64,000 nt of DNA from Dokdonella fugitiva (GCF_014138265.1 NZ_JACGXL010000003.1:1-64000); one strand, 5' to 3'; shown: positions 54,207-63,082, numbered from the stretch's first letter. Notes: generated by a model from the letters alone, not told the origin. Numbers and translations: made by a program.

Positions 54207-55406
54207 ATGACCCTGCTGCAAGGCACGACCCGACTCGCCGGCGACGGCGTGCTCGGCGCGATCGCAACCGTCGAACGGATGCACCTGGCGATCGCCGGCG
54301 ACATCGCGCGCCTGCTGCCGGGAGGTGCGCTGCTGATGCGCGGTACGCGTTTCGCCTACGCGCGCGTGCGCGACATTGCCGAAGTGGCGCGTCGCGGCAG
54401 CGACGGCGTGCTCGGCCTGCTCGCCGGCCACCTGCCCGCCGCGACGGATGCGCGGGCCGACGCGAGCGGCCTCGCGTGGCTCGCCGCGCTCAACGGGGCG
54501 ATCGGCGACCACCTGGAAGCGAGCGCGAACCCGCTGGCGATCGACATGAGCCTGTGCCGCGACGGCGATGCGCTGGAGGCGCGATCGACGTCCCTGCAGC
54601 GCGCGATCGACGGCGCGGGCGGTACCCTCGCGCTGTTCGTGCATGGCCTCGGCATGAGCGACCTGCAATGGCGCGACGCGGACGGCGCGAGTTTCGGCGA
54701 ACGCCTCGAACGCGACGGCGCCGCATGCGCGCTGCAGTTGCGCTACAACAGCGGCCGACGTATTTCCGCCAACGGCCGCGACCTCTCGCTGCTGCTGCAG
54801 GCGTTGCACGAATCGCGTGCGGGCACGCCGCGACGACTCGTACTGGTCGGCCACAGCATGGGCGGCCTGGTCTGTCGCAGCGCCTGCGAGCACGCGCAAC
54901 GCCACGGACTCGCCTGGGCCGACGACCTCGACAGCGTGATCTGCCTCGGCACGCCGCACCTCGGCGCGCCGCTCGAACGCCTCGGTGGATCGCTGGCCGA
55001 GCTGCTCGCGGCGAACCCGTACACGCGCGCGATCGCCGCGGTCGCGGACGCGCGCAGCGCGGGCGTGAAGGACCTGCGCCACGGCTGGGCGAGCGACCTC
55101 GACCGTCGTGGAACGCACGACGCCACGAGTCCGGCGCAGCTGCCGTTCGGCACGCGCGTACGCTGGCGGCTGGTTGCCGCAACCCTGTCGAGCCGCGCGC
55201 ACGGCCTGCGCGCCGGCTGGATCGGCGACGGCCTCGTGCCGGTGCCGAGCGCACTCGCGCGAGGCGACGATGCGCCACGCGACGTGCTGCCCGAAGGGCA
55301 GCGAAGCGTGTTCACGCGCATGGGCCACATGGACCTGTTGACGAGCCCGCTGGTATACGCGCAGCTTCGGCCGTGGATCGCGCCTCGCCAGCGTCGATCC
55401 CCGTGA
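54207..55406 (+). CDS. Alpha/beta-hydrolase, lipase-like
   Basis: This protein of about 399 residues has the nucleophile elbow GHSMGG near residue 214. FVHGLGMSDLQWR forms the oxyanion-hole region, and CLGTPHLGAPLERLGG is typical of triacylglycerol lipase/PGAP1-like hydrolases. A late GHMDLLTS holds the candidate catalytic His. No signal peptide is evident, so it is probably cytoplasmic. A GTG four codons upstream of the chosen ATG is a second possible start. It is divergent from the DUF2884 gene. Confidence 0.75.
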   Translation: MTLLQGTTRLAGDGVLGAIATVERMHLAIAGDIARLLPGGALLMRGTRFAYARVRDIAEVARRGSDGVLGLLAGHLPAATDARADASGLAWLAALNGAIGDHLEASANPLAIDMSLCRDGDALEARSTSLQRAIDGAGGTLALFVHGLGMSDLQWRDADGASFGERLERDGAACALQLRYNSGRRISANGRDLSLLLQALHESRAGTPRRLVLVGHSMGGLVCRSACEHAQRHGLAWADDLDSVICLGTPHLGAPLERLGGSLAELLAANPYTRAIAAVADARSAGVKDLRHGWASDLDRRGTHDATSPAQLPFGTRVRWRLVAATLSSRAHGLRAGWIGDGLVPVPSALARGDDAPRDVLPEGQRSVFTRMGHMDLLTSPLVYAQLRPWIAPRQRRSP

Positions 55407-55455
55407 CGCATCGATAACCCGCGCTCCTCGCCGCGGCGATCGGCGCGTGCCGGGC

Positions 55456-56649
55456 TCAGAAGTAGATCTGTGCGCGCAGCTCGAAGATCTTTGGATCGAG
55501 CGATAGGTTGCCCTTGTCGCTCGTCGCCTGGATGTAGTTCGCCTGGAACTTGAAGTGCTGAGTCAGGTACCAGTTCGCGCCGATCGTCCAGTCGTGTTCC
55601 TTGCCGCCCCGCACAGGCCCGTCGTCGAGATCGAGCTCGCTGTAGCGCAGCAGCAGTTCCCACGCGCCCCACGTGCCCTTCGGCTTGATGTTGCCGACAT
55701 TGCCGCCGCTGTACGGGCGCGACTCGCCGGTGAGCACCCAGCTGCCGAACACGTAGCCGCCACGCGCGCTGAAATCGGGATTGCCGCCGAAGCGCGAGAC
55801 GTCCGCGCGCAGCAGTTCGCCCTGCACCGACCATGGCCCACCGATCCACAGCGCCTCGAGCCCGCTGCGTTCGACGCGATCGGCCTTGGACAATGGACCC
55901 GTGTCGACCAGGCGCACCGGCGTGAGCCCGGTTTCCGGCGGCGTCGACAGGCGCGCGCTCGGATCGTGGTAGACGCCACGGCCGTCGGTGGTGCCGTCGC
56001 GATCTTCGCGCGACGCCGAAACGCCGAGATGGATCACGTCGCCTTCGGCCTTGTGCGGCGTCCAGGCGACGCGGCCCGCGACGGTCGTGCCGTCGTTGTC
56101 GCCGAGCAGGTCCTGGCCCCAGTAGTAACCGAGGTTGACGATGTACGCGGCGCGTTCGAACTGCCAATCGACGCCGGTGCGGCGACCTTCGAAGATCGCC
56201 TGCGCGGGCAATGCGAGCTCGAGGAACGAGGTCGCCTTGGTCCCGGTCACGCCTTCGAACGCGACCGGCGTCTTCGAGTAGCCGAAGCGGAACGCGCCGA
56301 TGTCGGTACCCACGAACGGCTTGGACTGCACGCGCACGTTGGTGTCGAGCCAGGTCTTGCCCTGGTACTCGTAATCGACGATCGCCTCGTACACGCCCTT
56401 CTTCCTCAGCGTGATGCCGAGCTCCTTGCGCCGGTTCGTGTGCGCATCCTCGAACGCATCGCTGCCGTCCGGCTTGCGTTCGTCGTTGAACGCGTTGACG
56501 TCGTAACGGTAGACGCCGGTCAGGCCGACGTCGGTGCCGTCGCTGAAGGTGTAGTGGACGGGCCAGTCCTCGAGGTCGTACGCGCTCGCCGGTCCCGCCG
56601 CGGCGGCAAGCAGCAACGCGGTCGCCACGTGCAGGCTTCGCTGGTTCAT
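55456..56649 (-). CDS. OprO/OprP-type anion-selective porin
   Basis: This 397-residue outer-membrane porin has a signal peptide ending near AGPASA, starting at 56649. The barrel has DGTDVGLTGVYRYD, FRFGYSKTPVAFEGVTGTK and a C-terminal ANYIQATSDKGNLSLDPK followed by a terminal Phe. The family usually takes phosphate or polyphosphate. Here it sits beside modE and modABC and carries a ModE-type palindrome 99 bp upstream. Molybdate or a similar oxyanion is therefore the proposed substrate (inference). Confidence 0.85.
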   Translation of the reverse strand: MNQRSLHVATALLLAAAAGPASAYDLEDWPVHYTFSDGTDVGLTGVYRYDVNAFNDERKPDGSDAFEDAHTNRRKELGITLRKKGVYEAIVDYEYQGKTWLDTNVRVQSKPFVGTDIGAFRFGYSKTPVAFEGVTGTKATSFLELALPAQAIFEGRRTGVDWQFERAAYIVNLGYYWGQDLLGDNDGTTVAGRVAWTPHKAEGDVIHLGVSASREDRDGTTDGRGVYHDPSARLSTPPETGLTPVRLVDTGPLSKADRVERSGLEALWIGGPWSVQGELLRADVSRFGGNPDFSARGGYVFGSWVLTGESRPYSGGNVGNIKPKGTWGAWELLLRYSELDLDDGPVRGGKEHDWTIGANWYLTQHFKFQANYIQATSDKGNLSLDPKIFELRAQIYF

Positions 56650-56747
56650 GGCTTGGTGTCCCCGTGATGGTGAAGAAGATGCTGGGGCGCGGTGCGGCAC
56701 GGCGGAACTGACCGCTGGTTCTAACGACATGCCGGCCGATCGCCTCG

Positions 56748-56773
56748 TCGATATGTTCGCATGGATATATCGA
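56748..56773. promoter_or_regulatory. ModE-type operator upstream of the porin gene
   Basis: A 26-bp palindrome with arms TCGATAT and ATATCGA, reading CGATATGTTC then GGA and ATATCG. It matches 20 of 26 positions with the operator at 57804-57829. ModE boxes elsewhere also have a two-part AT-rich palindrome. Confidence 0.7.
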
Positions 56774-56837
56774 AGCGCACGCCGAAGCGGGCCGGTGCGG
56801 GCCGCGGCCGGATGTCGCATGGGTGGATGGGGTGTGG

Positions 56838-57200
56838 TCAGTCGTCGCGTGCGACGAGTCGCCGCAGGGCGGCGACGTCGGCCGCGACCGCAGCGGCCGC
56901 GGCCGTGCGCATGCGCGCATAGCGGTCGAGTACGGTTTCGCCGAGCGCCGTCAGGCGCGCGCCGCCGCCGCCGCTGCCGCCCTTGCTTGCCTCGACGAGC
57001 GGGCCACGGAAACTGCGGTTGAGTTCCTCGACGAGCTGCCACGCACGCCGGTAGCTCATGTGCATGCGCCGCCCCGCGGCCGCGATCGAGCCCGTCTCGC
57101 GGATGCCCGCGAGCAGGTCGCACTTGCCCGGACCGAGCGCGACGCCCGGCGCGGGCATCACGCGCAGGTGGATCGAAGGCGGTTGTCTGCTGCGGTTCAT
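56838..57200 (-). CDS. modE: ModE-family molybdate regulator, HTH domain only
   Basis: This 120-residue protein has a LysR-like winged helix (LLAGIRETGSIAAAGRRMHMSYRRAWQL, quoted by ETGSIAAAGRRMHMSYR). It continues with EELNRSFRGPLVE and the GGSGGGGARLT wing typical of ModE N-terminal domains. The C-terminal molybdate-binding Mop domains of full ModE (about 260 residues) are absent. It probably binds the palindromes at 56748 and 57804. It lies 61 bp downstream of the oxidoreductase gene and 188 bp upstream of the porin. Confidence 0.85.
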   Translation of the reverse strand: MNRSRQPPSIHLRVMPAPGVALGPGKCDLLAGIRETGSIAAAGRRMHMSYRRAWQLVEELNRSFRGPLVEASKGGSGGGGARLTALGETVLDRYARMRTAAAAAVAADVAALRRLVARDD

Positions 57201-57261
57201 CACGGCGCTCGTTGCGGTCGCGGCAACGATCATGCGCGCGTGCTGCGTGCGCGTCCACGCG

Positions 57262-57761
57262 TCAGGGCGCGGCGAGCACGTCGATCGCGACGACCTGGCG
57301 TACCCAGCGCGCAGGGCGCCTGTCGCCGGCGGCGACGAGGCGGAACGGCCCCTGCTTCGCGTCGAGCGCGGCGCCGTCGCGGCGATCGGCGAGCAGCACC
57401 GTGCCGTCGTGCATCGCCGGATCGAGTTCGGCGAGCGAGAACACCGCGACATAGCCGTCCGCGGCCGTCACGCGCACGTACGTGGCGAGGTGCCGGCCGC
57501 GCAGCGCGTCGCCGAGCGGCACACCGGCCTCGCGCAGCAGGTCCGCGAGCGCGACGCCCTCCCAGTGCGCGAGCGTGCCGTGGTCGGCGGCGTCGAGCGC
57601 GCGACGCGGCGACACGGCGAGTTTCGCCGCATCGACGCGCAACGCGCGGCGACGCGGCCGCCGATCGCGACCGCGGCCATCGCGTCCGCCGCGGCGAGCG
57701 GCCACTGCAGCGCGAAACACAACGCGAGCACGCCCTTCGCGATCGACATCCGCCCGATCAT
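57262..57761 (-). pseudogene. Molybdopterin-dependent oxidoreductase-domain protein, apparently frameshifted
   Basis: The start at 57761 (MIGRMSIAKGVLALCFALQ) has an AGGAGCAGG site and a signal peptide. After AVAIGGRVA the reading continues in another frame as LRVDAAKLAVSPRRALDA, then HWEGVALADLLREAGVPLG, YVRVTAADGYVAVFSLAELDP and PARWVRQVVAIDVL (small sulfite-oxidase/YedY-like domain). The shift falls around 57645-57655 in a GC-alternating stretch. This could be a one-base error or a true inactivation. The rest is well preserved, which favours an error or a recent mutation. Confidence 0.75.
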
Positions 57762-57803
57762 GCCTGCTCCTCGTTCGCCGCCACTCGCGTGCAGGCGCGG
57801 GAA

Positions 57804-57829
57804 GCGATATGTTCATACGGAAATATCGC
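57804..57829. promoter_or_regulatory. ModE-type operator between the oxidoreductase gene and modA
   Basis: A 26-bp palindrome with arms GCGATAT and ATATCGC and the inner TTC/GAA pair. It ends 15 bp before the modA start, next to its GAGGAG ribosome site, and 43 bp from the divergent oxidoreductase start. It is well placed to block both promoters. Confidence 0.75.
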
Positions 57830-57844
57830 CGAGGAGTATGCCGG

Positions 57845-58639
57845 ATGAGCGTTCGCCCGTACACGGCGCGCCTGCGCCACCTGGCCCTGCACGGCGTTCT
57901 CGCGATCGCGCTGCTCACGCCATTCGCGGCGCGCGCCGACGGCCTGCTCGTGTTCGCCGCAGCCAGCCTCAAGCCTTCGCTCGACGAGATCCTCGCGACG
58001 CCCGAGGCGGCCGCGCTCGGCGGCGTCAAGGCGAGCTACGCGGCGAGTTCGCAGCTCGCCAAGCAGATCGAGGCGGGCGCGCCGGCCGCGCTGTTCATCT
58101 CGGCCGACCGGGACTGGATGGACTACGTCGAACAGCGCAAGCTCGTCGTCGACGGCACGCGCGCGAACCTGCTCGGCAACGCGCTCGTGCTGGTCGCGCC
58201 GAAGGACAGCACGGTGAAACTCGACATCGCAGCGGGTTTCGCGCTCGCGACCGCACTCGGCAAGGACGGCCGCCTCGCGCTGGCCGAGCCGAACAGCGTG
58301 CCCGCGGGCAAGTATGCGAAGACCGCGCTGACCCGCCTCGGCGTGTGGGACGCGGTCGCCGCGCGCGTCGTTTCCACCGACAACGTGCGCGCCGCACTCA
58401 ACTTCGTCGCTCGCGCCGAGGCGGCCCTCGGTGTCGTCTACCGTTCCGACGCGGTGTCGGAGCCGGCCGTGCGCGTCGTCGCGACGTTCCCGGACGCGAC
58501 CCACGCGCCGATCGTGTACCCGGTGGCGATCCTCGCCGGGCACGACACGCCGGCCGCACGCAGACTGCTCGAGTTGTTGCGCGCCCCGGCCGAACAGGCG
58601 ATCTTCCGCGACCATGGATTCGACGCGCCGCCACGCTGA
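57845..58639 (+). CDS. modA: Molybdate-binding periplasmic protein ModA
   Basis: This 264-residue periplasmic protein has a signal peptide ending near AARA. LLVFAAASLKPSLDEI, SYAASSQLAKQIEAGAPAALFISAD (quoted by SYAASSQLAKQIEAGAPA), GRLALAEPNSVPAGKYAK and VVYRSDAV are the standard ModA oxyanion-binding stretches. The ATG at 57845 has a GAGGAG site; an ATG at 57838 is in another frame. It is followed by modB after 81 bp. Confidence 0.96.
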   Translation: MSVRPYTARLRHLALHGVLAIALLTPFAARADGLLVFAAASLKPSLDEILATPEAAALGGVKASYAASSQLAKQIEAGAPAALFISADRDWMDYVEQRKLVVDGTRANLLGNALVLVAPKDSTVKLDIAAGFALATALGKDGRLALAEPNSVPAGKYAKTALTRLGVWDAVAARVVSTDNVRAALNFVARAEAALGVVYRSDAVSEPAVRVVATFPDATHAPIVYPVAILAGHDTPAARRLLELLRAPAEQAIFRDHGFDAPPR

Positions 58640-58720
58640 CCTTGAACCGGTGACGCACCACCGCGCGATACGAGTCGCTGCGGACGCGCTGCGCGAGGAT
58701 CGCCGCACCGAGCCGGTGCC

Positions 58721-59413
58721 GTGACCGCGCTCGCGCCCGACGAATGGCAGGCGCTCGCGCTGAGCCTGCGCGTCGGCGTGCTCAGCGTGATCGCCTCGCT
58801 GCCGCTCGCGCTCGGGCTCGCCTGGCTCATGTCGCGGCGACGCTTTCCAGGCCGGCTGCTGCTCGAATCGCTGCTGTTCCTGCCGCTGATCCTGCCGCCG
58901 GTCGTCACCGGCTACGCGTTGCTCGCGTTGTTCGGGCGCCACGGACCGCTCGGCATCCTGCTCGAGCAGGTCGGCATCGTCGTCGCGTTCCGCTGGACCG
59001 GAGCAGTGATCGCCGCCGCAGTGATGGGCTTTCCGTTGCTCGTGCTGACCGTGCGCGTCGCCTTCGACAATGTCGACCGCCGCCTCGAAGCGGCCGCGGA
59101 AACGCTCGGCGCCGGCGCCTGGCGACGCTTCGCGACGATCACTCTGCCGCTGTCGCTGCGCGGCATCGCGGCCGGCTGCGTGCTCGCCTTCGCGCGCGCG
59201 TTCGGCGAGTTCGGCGCGACGATCAGCTTCGTGTCGAACATCCCGGGCGAGACGCGCACGCTGCCGATCGCGATCTACGAACTGCTCAACACGCCCGGCG
59301 GCATGCCCGGCGTGCATCGCCTCGCGCTCGTCTCGCTCGTCGTCGCTCTCGGCGCGAGCGCGGCCGCGACCCTCATCGCGGGCGGCGGGCCGTGGCGGAA
59401 GGCGCCGTCATGA
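58721..59413 (+). CDS. modB: Molybdate ABC transporter permease ModB
   Basis: This 230-residue permease starts at a GTG. It has five to six helices and the EAA loop EAAAETLGAGAWRRFATITLP facing the ATPase. LPLILPPVVTGYALLALFG and FARAFGEFGATISFVSNIPGETRTLP (quoted by FARAFGEFGATISFVSN) are characteristic of ModB/CysW-like permeases. Its stop overlaps the modC start by ATGA. Confidence 0.95.
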   Translation: MTALAPDEWQALALSLRVGVLSVIASLPLALGLAWLMSRRRFPGRLLLESLLFLPLILPPVVTGYALLALFGRHGPLGILLEQVGIVVAFRWTGAVIAAAVMGFPLLVLTVRVAFDNVDRRLEAAAETLGAGAWRRFATITLPLSLRGIAAGCVLAFARAFGEFGATISFVSNIPGETRTLPIAIYELLNTPGGMPGVHRLALVSLVVALGASAAATLIAGGGPWRKAPS

Positions 59414-60087
59414 TCGAACTCGCGCTGCATCACGCCTACGCCGACCTCGAGCTCGACCTCGCGTTCCGCTCGGACGCACGCACCCTCGCGCTGTACGGCG
59501 ACTCGGGTGCCGGCAAGACGAGCGTGCTCAACGCGATCGCCGGCCTGCTCGCGCCGCAGTCGGGACGCATCGCGATCGACGGCGACGTGCTGCTCGACAC
59601 GGCGCGCGGCGTCGCGGTGCCGGTGTCGCGGCGACGCATCGGCTACGTGTTCCAGGACGGTCGACTGTTCCCGCACCTCAGCGTGCGGCGGAACCTGCTC
59701 TACGGCGTCGAGGGACCGCATGCGCAATTCGCCATGATGGTCGAACTGCTCGGCCTCGGCGCGTTGCTGGAACGGCGGCCGGACAGCCTTTCCGGCGGCG
59801 AACGCCAGCGCGTCGCGATCGGCCGCGCCCTGCTCGCCGATCCGCGCGCGCTGCTGCTCGACGAACCGCTGACCGGCCTGCACGCGCAGGCGCGCACGCA
59901 AGTGCTCGACCACCTGCGCCGGCTCAAGCGTGAACTGCGCGTGTTCACCGTACTGGTGAGCCATCACGCGGACGAGGTCGCCGCGCTCGCCGACGAAGTC
60001 GTGCGCATCGACGCCGGCCGCGTCGTGCGCCAGCAGCCGATCGCCGAGTTCGACGTGCGCCGCGCGCACGCGGCCGAAGCGGGCTGA
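59410..60087 (+). CDS. modC: Molybdate ABC transporter ATPase ModC, without the Mop domain
   Basis: This 225-residue ATPase has Walker A GDSGAGKT (residues 30-37), RRRIGYVFQDGRLFPHLSVRRNL (quoted by IGYVFQDGRLFPHLSV), the signature LSGGERQRVAIGRALL and Walker B LLLDEPLTGL. E. coli ModC has about 350 residues with a C-terminal Mop/TOBE domain; that part is missing here. It overlaps modB by 4 bp. Confidence 0.94.
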   Translation: MIELALHHAYADLELDLAFRSDARTLALYGDSGAGKTSVLNAIAGLLAPQSGRIAIDGDVLLDTARGVAVPVSRRRIGYVFQDGRLFPHLSVRRNLLYGVEGPHAQFAMMVELLGLGALLERRPDSLSGGERQRVAIGRALLADPRALLLDEPLTGLHAQARTQVLDHLRRLKRELRVFTVLVSHHADEVAALADEVVRIDAGRVVRQQPIAEFDVRRAHAAEAG

Positions 60088-60165
60088 GCCATCGCCGCGG
60101 CGCTAGGCGCCGCCGGGCGGATTCGCTAGGCTAGGCGTCCGATCGAACGAGCGCCTGAGGTCGCC

Positions 60166-60609
60166 ATGCTGCTGCGCCACGCCTGCCTCGTGATGCTTCT
60201 CGGCGGCCTGCTCGCCGCCTGCGGCAGCGGCGGTCCGCCGCGCAAGGTGCATCCGTCGACCGCGTCGATCCAGCAGCTCGCGGTGCAGGCCGACGGCAGC
60301 TGGAAACTCACGCTGCGCATCCAGAACTACAGCACGTTCTCGATGCACTTCAGCCGCATCGACGCAGGCCTCTCGATCGACGGCAAGGACCTCGGCCGGC
60401 TCGAGGCGACGCCCGACATCGACATCGTCGGCAACAACGGCGATGTCGTCGAGGCGACGTTCCGCCCGAACGCGAAGACGACGTTCGGTACCGACGTCGC
60501 TTACGCCCTGAAGGGCACGATCGAGACGAGCGAGCCGAAGGAAAGCTTCAAGTTCGAGACCGCGAGCCGGCTCACGCCGGTACCTGGCATTCCGAACACC
60601 TACCGCTGA
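60166..60609 (+). CDS. Small lipoprotein with LEA14/WHy-like domain
   Basis: This 147-residue protein has a lipoprotein signal with lipobox LLAAC (residues near 15-19). The mature part, with VQADGSWKLTLRIQNYSTFSM and IDAGLSIDGKDLG, looks like an LEA14/WHy beta-sandwich, a common desiccation-type or periplasmic lipoprotein fold. It follows modC by 78 bp but shows no functional tie to molybdate. The fold call is tentative. Confidence 0.65.
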   Translation: MLLRHACLVMLLGGLLAACGSGGPPRKVHPSTASIQQLAVQADGSWKLTLRIQNYSTFSMHFSRIDAGLSIDGKDLGRLEATPDIDIVGNNGDVVEATFRPNAKTTFGTDVAYALKGTIETSEPKESFKFETASRLTPVPGIPNTYR

Positions 60610-60779
60610 ACCAACGCACTGCCCGATCGCGCTCGTTGCCGACCGCTTGGCGTTCCTGCAGCGCGGCAACCCGTCGATCGACGCGACCACGTCGAACCGG
60701 GACGGCGATCGCTTGGCACCCACCGAAGATCGATGGACCACCTAGGCGCGCCCCGCGCATTTGGTTAGGCTATCGGCAT

Positions 60780-60799
60780 ATTCAAACGATCGTTCGAAT
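60780..60799. promoter_or_regulatory. PsrA/TetR-type operator upstream of the acyl-CoA dehydrogenase
   Basis: The near-perfect palindrome ATTCAAACGATCGTTCGAAT (18 of 20 symmetrical) lies 57 bp before the ATG. It contains CAAAC-N4-GTT, like the Pseudomonas PsrA box and related TetR regulators of fatty-acid degradation. Confidence 0.55.
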
Positions 60800-60856
60800 C
60801 CTCCGTCGCCCCGCTTCGGCCCGCGTTGCGCGAAGCACCATCAAGGAACGCCGCCC

Positions 60857-62647
60857 ATGAGCCGCTACACCGCCCCGCTCGCCGACCTGCGCTTCGCGCT
60901 GCACGACGTGCTCGACGTCACGACCACCTACGCGCGCCTGCCCGGCTGCGAGGATGCGACGCGCGACGTCGTCGATGCCGTGCTCGAGGAAGCGGCGAAG
61001 TTCGCCGAACAGGTGCTCGCGCCACTCAACCAGAGCGGCGACGCCGAAGGTTGCAGCTACGACAAGGCGACGCAGAGCGTGCGCACGCCGAAGGGTTTCA
61101 AGGACGCGTTCGCGAAGTACGTCGATGGCGGCTGGATCGGCCTCACCGCCGCGACCGAATTCGGCGGCCAGGGCTTGCCCGAGACGCTCGGCGCGGCGCT
61201 CAAGGAGATGGTCGATTCGGCGAACCTGTCGTGGGGCAACTACCCGATGCTCTCGCACGGCGCGTCGTCCGCGCTCGAACACCACGGCGAGGACTGGCAG
61301 CGCGAGGTGTTCCTCAAGCCGCTCGTCGCCGGCACCTGGACCGGCACGATGTGCCTGACCGAACCGCATTGCGGCACCGACCTCGGCCTGCTCAAGACGC
61401 GCGCGGAACCCGCCGGCGACGGCAGCTACCGCGTCAGCGGCACGAAGATCTTCATCACCGCGGGCGAGCACGACTTCGTCGACAACATCCTGCACCTCGT
61501 GCTCGCGCGTCTGCCGGACGCGCCCGCGGGCGTGAAGGGCATTTCGCTGTTCCTCGTGCCGAAGTTCAAGGTCGGCAAGGACGGCCGCGTCGGCGAGCGC
61601 AACGCGCTAGCCTGCGGGTCGATCGAGCACAAGATGGGCATCCACGGCTCGGTCACCTGCGTCATGAATTTCGACGGCGCCGAAGGCTGGCTCGTCGGCC
61701 AGCCGCACAAGGGCCTCGCCGCGATGTTCACGATGATGAACACCGCGCGCCTCGCGGTCGGCCTGCAGGGGCTCGGCCTGACCGAACGCGCGTACCAGAA
61801 CGCGCTCGCCTACGCGCGCGATCGCCTGCAGATGCGCTCGCTGTCGGGCGCGAAATTCCCCAACAAACCGGCCGATCCGCTGATCGTGCATCCCGACGTG
61901 CGCCGCATGCTGCTCACGCAGAAGGCATTCGCCGAAGGCGAACGTGCACTCGCGCTGTACGCGTACCTGCAGGAGGACATCGCCAAGCATTCGACCGACC
62001 CGGCCGAACGCGAACGGGCCGAAGCCCTGGTCTCGTTCCTCACGCCGATCGTCAAGGGCCTGCTCACCGAAACCGGCATCGAATGCACGTACCACGCGCT
62101 GCAGGTGTTCGGCGGGCACGGCTTCATCGTCGAGCACGGCATGGAGCAGTTCGCGCGCGACGCGCGCATCACGACCCTGTACGAAGGCACGACGCAGATC
62201 CAGGCGATCGACCTGCTCGGCCGCAAGGTCATGCAGCTGCAGGGCGTCGGGCTCAAGCACTTCCTCGCCGAGATCGGCACGTTCTGCGCGAAGCACGCCG
62301 CCGACGCCGCGCTCGCCGAGTTCGTCGCGCCGCTCGGCGCGGCGGCGAAGGAATGGGGCGAGATCACGCTCGAACTCGGCAAGCGCGCGGCCGCGAATCC
62401 GGAGGAAATGGGCGCGGCCGCCTACGACTACCTGTTCTATTCGGGCTATGTCGCACTCGCCTACCTGTGGGCGCGCAGCGTCGCCGCCGCCGACACATCC
62501 GCGCACGCCGCCGACTTCAAGGCGGCCAAGCGCACGACCGCGCGCTTCTACTACGCGCGCATCCTGCCGCGCACGCAGGCGCACGCGGCCGCGATGCGCA
62601 GCGGTGCGGCGAACCTGCTCGAACTCGCCGACGCGCAGTTCGGCTGA
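60857..62647 (+). CDS. Acyl-CoA dehydrogenase (large, DmdC/AidB-like C-terminal extension)
   Basis: This 596-residue FAD enzyme has CLTEPHCGTDLGLLKTRAEP, KIFITAGEHDFVDN and the catalytic-region YEGTTQIQAIDLLGRKV. The roughly 120-residue C-terminal extension (ending ARFYYARILPRTQAHAAAM) marks the large group that includes DmdC and similar dehydrogenases. It catalyses alpha-beta oxidation of an acyl-CoA; the chain length cannot be read from the sequence. An operator palindrome precedes it. It is followed after 15 bp by the YedE pair. Confidence 0.9.
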   Translation: MSRYTAPLADLRFALHDVLDVTTTYARLPGCEDATRDVVDAVLEEAAKFAEQVLAPLNQSGDAEGCSYDKATQSVRTPKGFKDAFAKYVDGGWIGLTAATEFGGQGLPETLGAALKEMVDSANLSWGNYPMLSHGASSALEHHGEDWQREVFLKPLVAGTWTGTMCLTEPHCGTDLGLLKTRAEPAGDGSYRVSGTKIFITAGEHDFVDNILHLVLARLPDAPAGVKGISLFLVPKFKVGKDGRVGERNALACGSIEHKMGIHGSVTCVMNFDGAEGWLVGQPHKGLAAMFTMMNTARLAVGLQGLGLTERAYQNALAYARDRLQMRSLSGAKFPNKPADPLIVHPDVRRMLLTQKAFAEGERALALYAYLQEDIAKHSTDPAERERAEALVSFLTPIVKGLLTETGIECTYHALQVFGGHGFIVEHGMEQFARDARITTLYEGTTQIQAIDLLGRKVMQLQGVGLKHFLAEIGTFCAKHAADAALAEFVAPLGAAAKEWGEITLELGKRAAANPEEMGAAAYDYLFYSGYVALAYLWARSVAAADTSAHAADFKAAKRTTARFYYARILPRTQAHAAAMRSGAANLLELADAQFG

Positions 62648-62662
62648 GGCGCGGAGCAGGCG

Positions 62663-63082
62663 ATGATCGCGAACTGGCCCGCCGCGCTCGGCGGCGGCAT
62701 CCTCATCGGCCTCGCGGCGACGCTGCTGCTGTGGACCAACGGGCGCATCGCCGGCATCAGCGGCATCGTCGACGGCGTGCTGCGCCCGCGGCTGGGCGAT
62801 GCGCTTTGGCGCATCGCGTTCCTCGCCGGGCTCGTCGTCGCGGCCGGCCTGTGCATCCTGTTCGTTCCCGGCGCGCCGCAACCGCGCACGGACTTCCCGC
62901 GCGCCATGCTCGTCGTCGCCGGCCTGCTGGTCGGCTTCGGTACGCGCCTCGGCAACGGTTGCACGAGCGGCCACGGCGTGTGCGGCCTCGGCCGCCTGTC
63001 GCCGCGCTCGCTCGCGGCGGTGCTGACCTTCGTCGCGACCGCGATGGCGACGACGTACGTCGTGCGGCATCTCCTGCCATGA
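62663..63082 (+). CDS. YedE/YeeE-family sulfur transporter subunit, first half
   Basis: This 139-residue membrane protein has four hydrophobic segments. The conserved cysteine motif [12 protein letters not shown] has C100, H104 and C107. The family (YeeE/YedE, PmpA/PmpB pairs) moves thiosulfate or other reduced sulfur through conserved cysteines. The stop overlaps the next start by ATGA. In other bacteria the two halves are either split, as here, or fused. Confidence 0.88.
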   Translation: MIANWPAALGGGILIGLAATLLLWTNGRIAGISGIVDGVLRPRLGDALWRIAFLAGLVVAAGLCILFVPGAPQPRTDFPRAMLVVAGLLVGFGTRLGNGCTSGHGVCGLGRLSPRSLAAVLTFVATAMATTYVVRHLLP

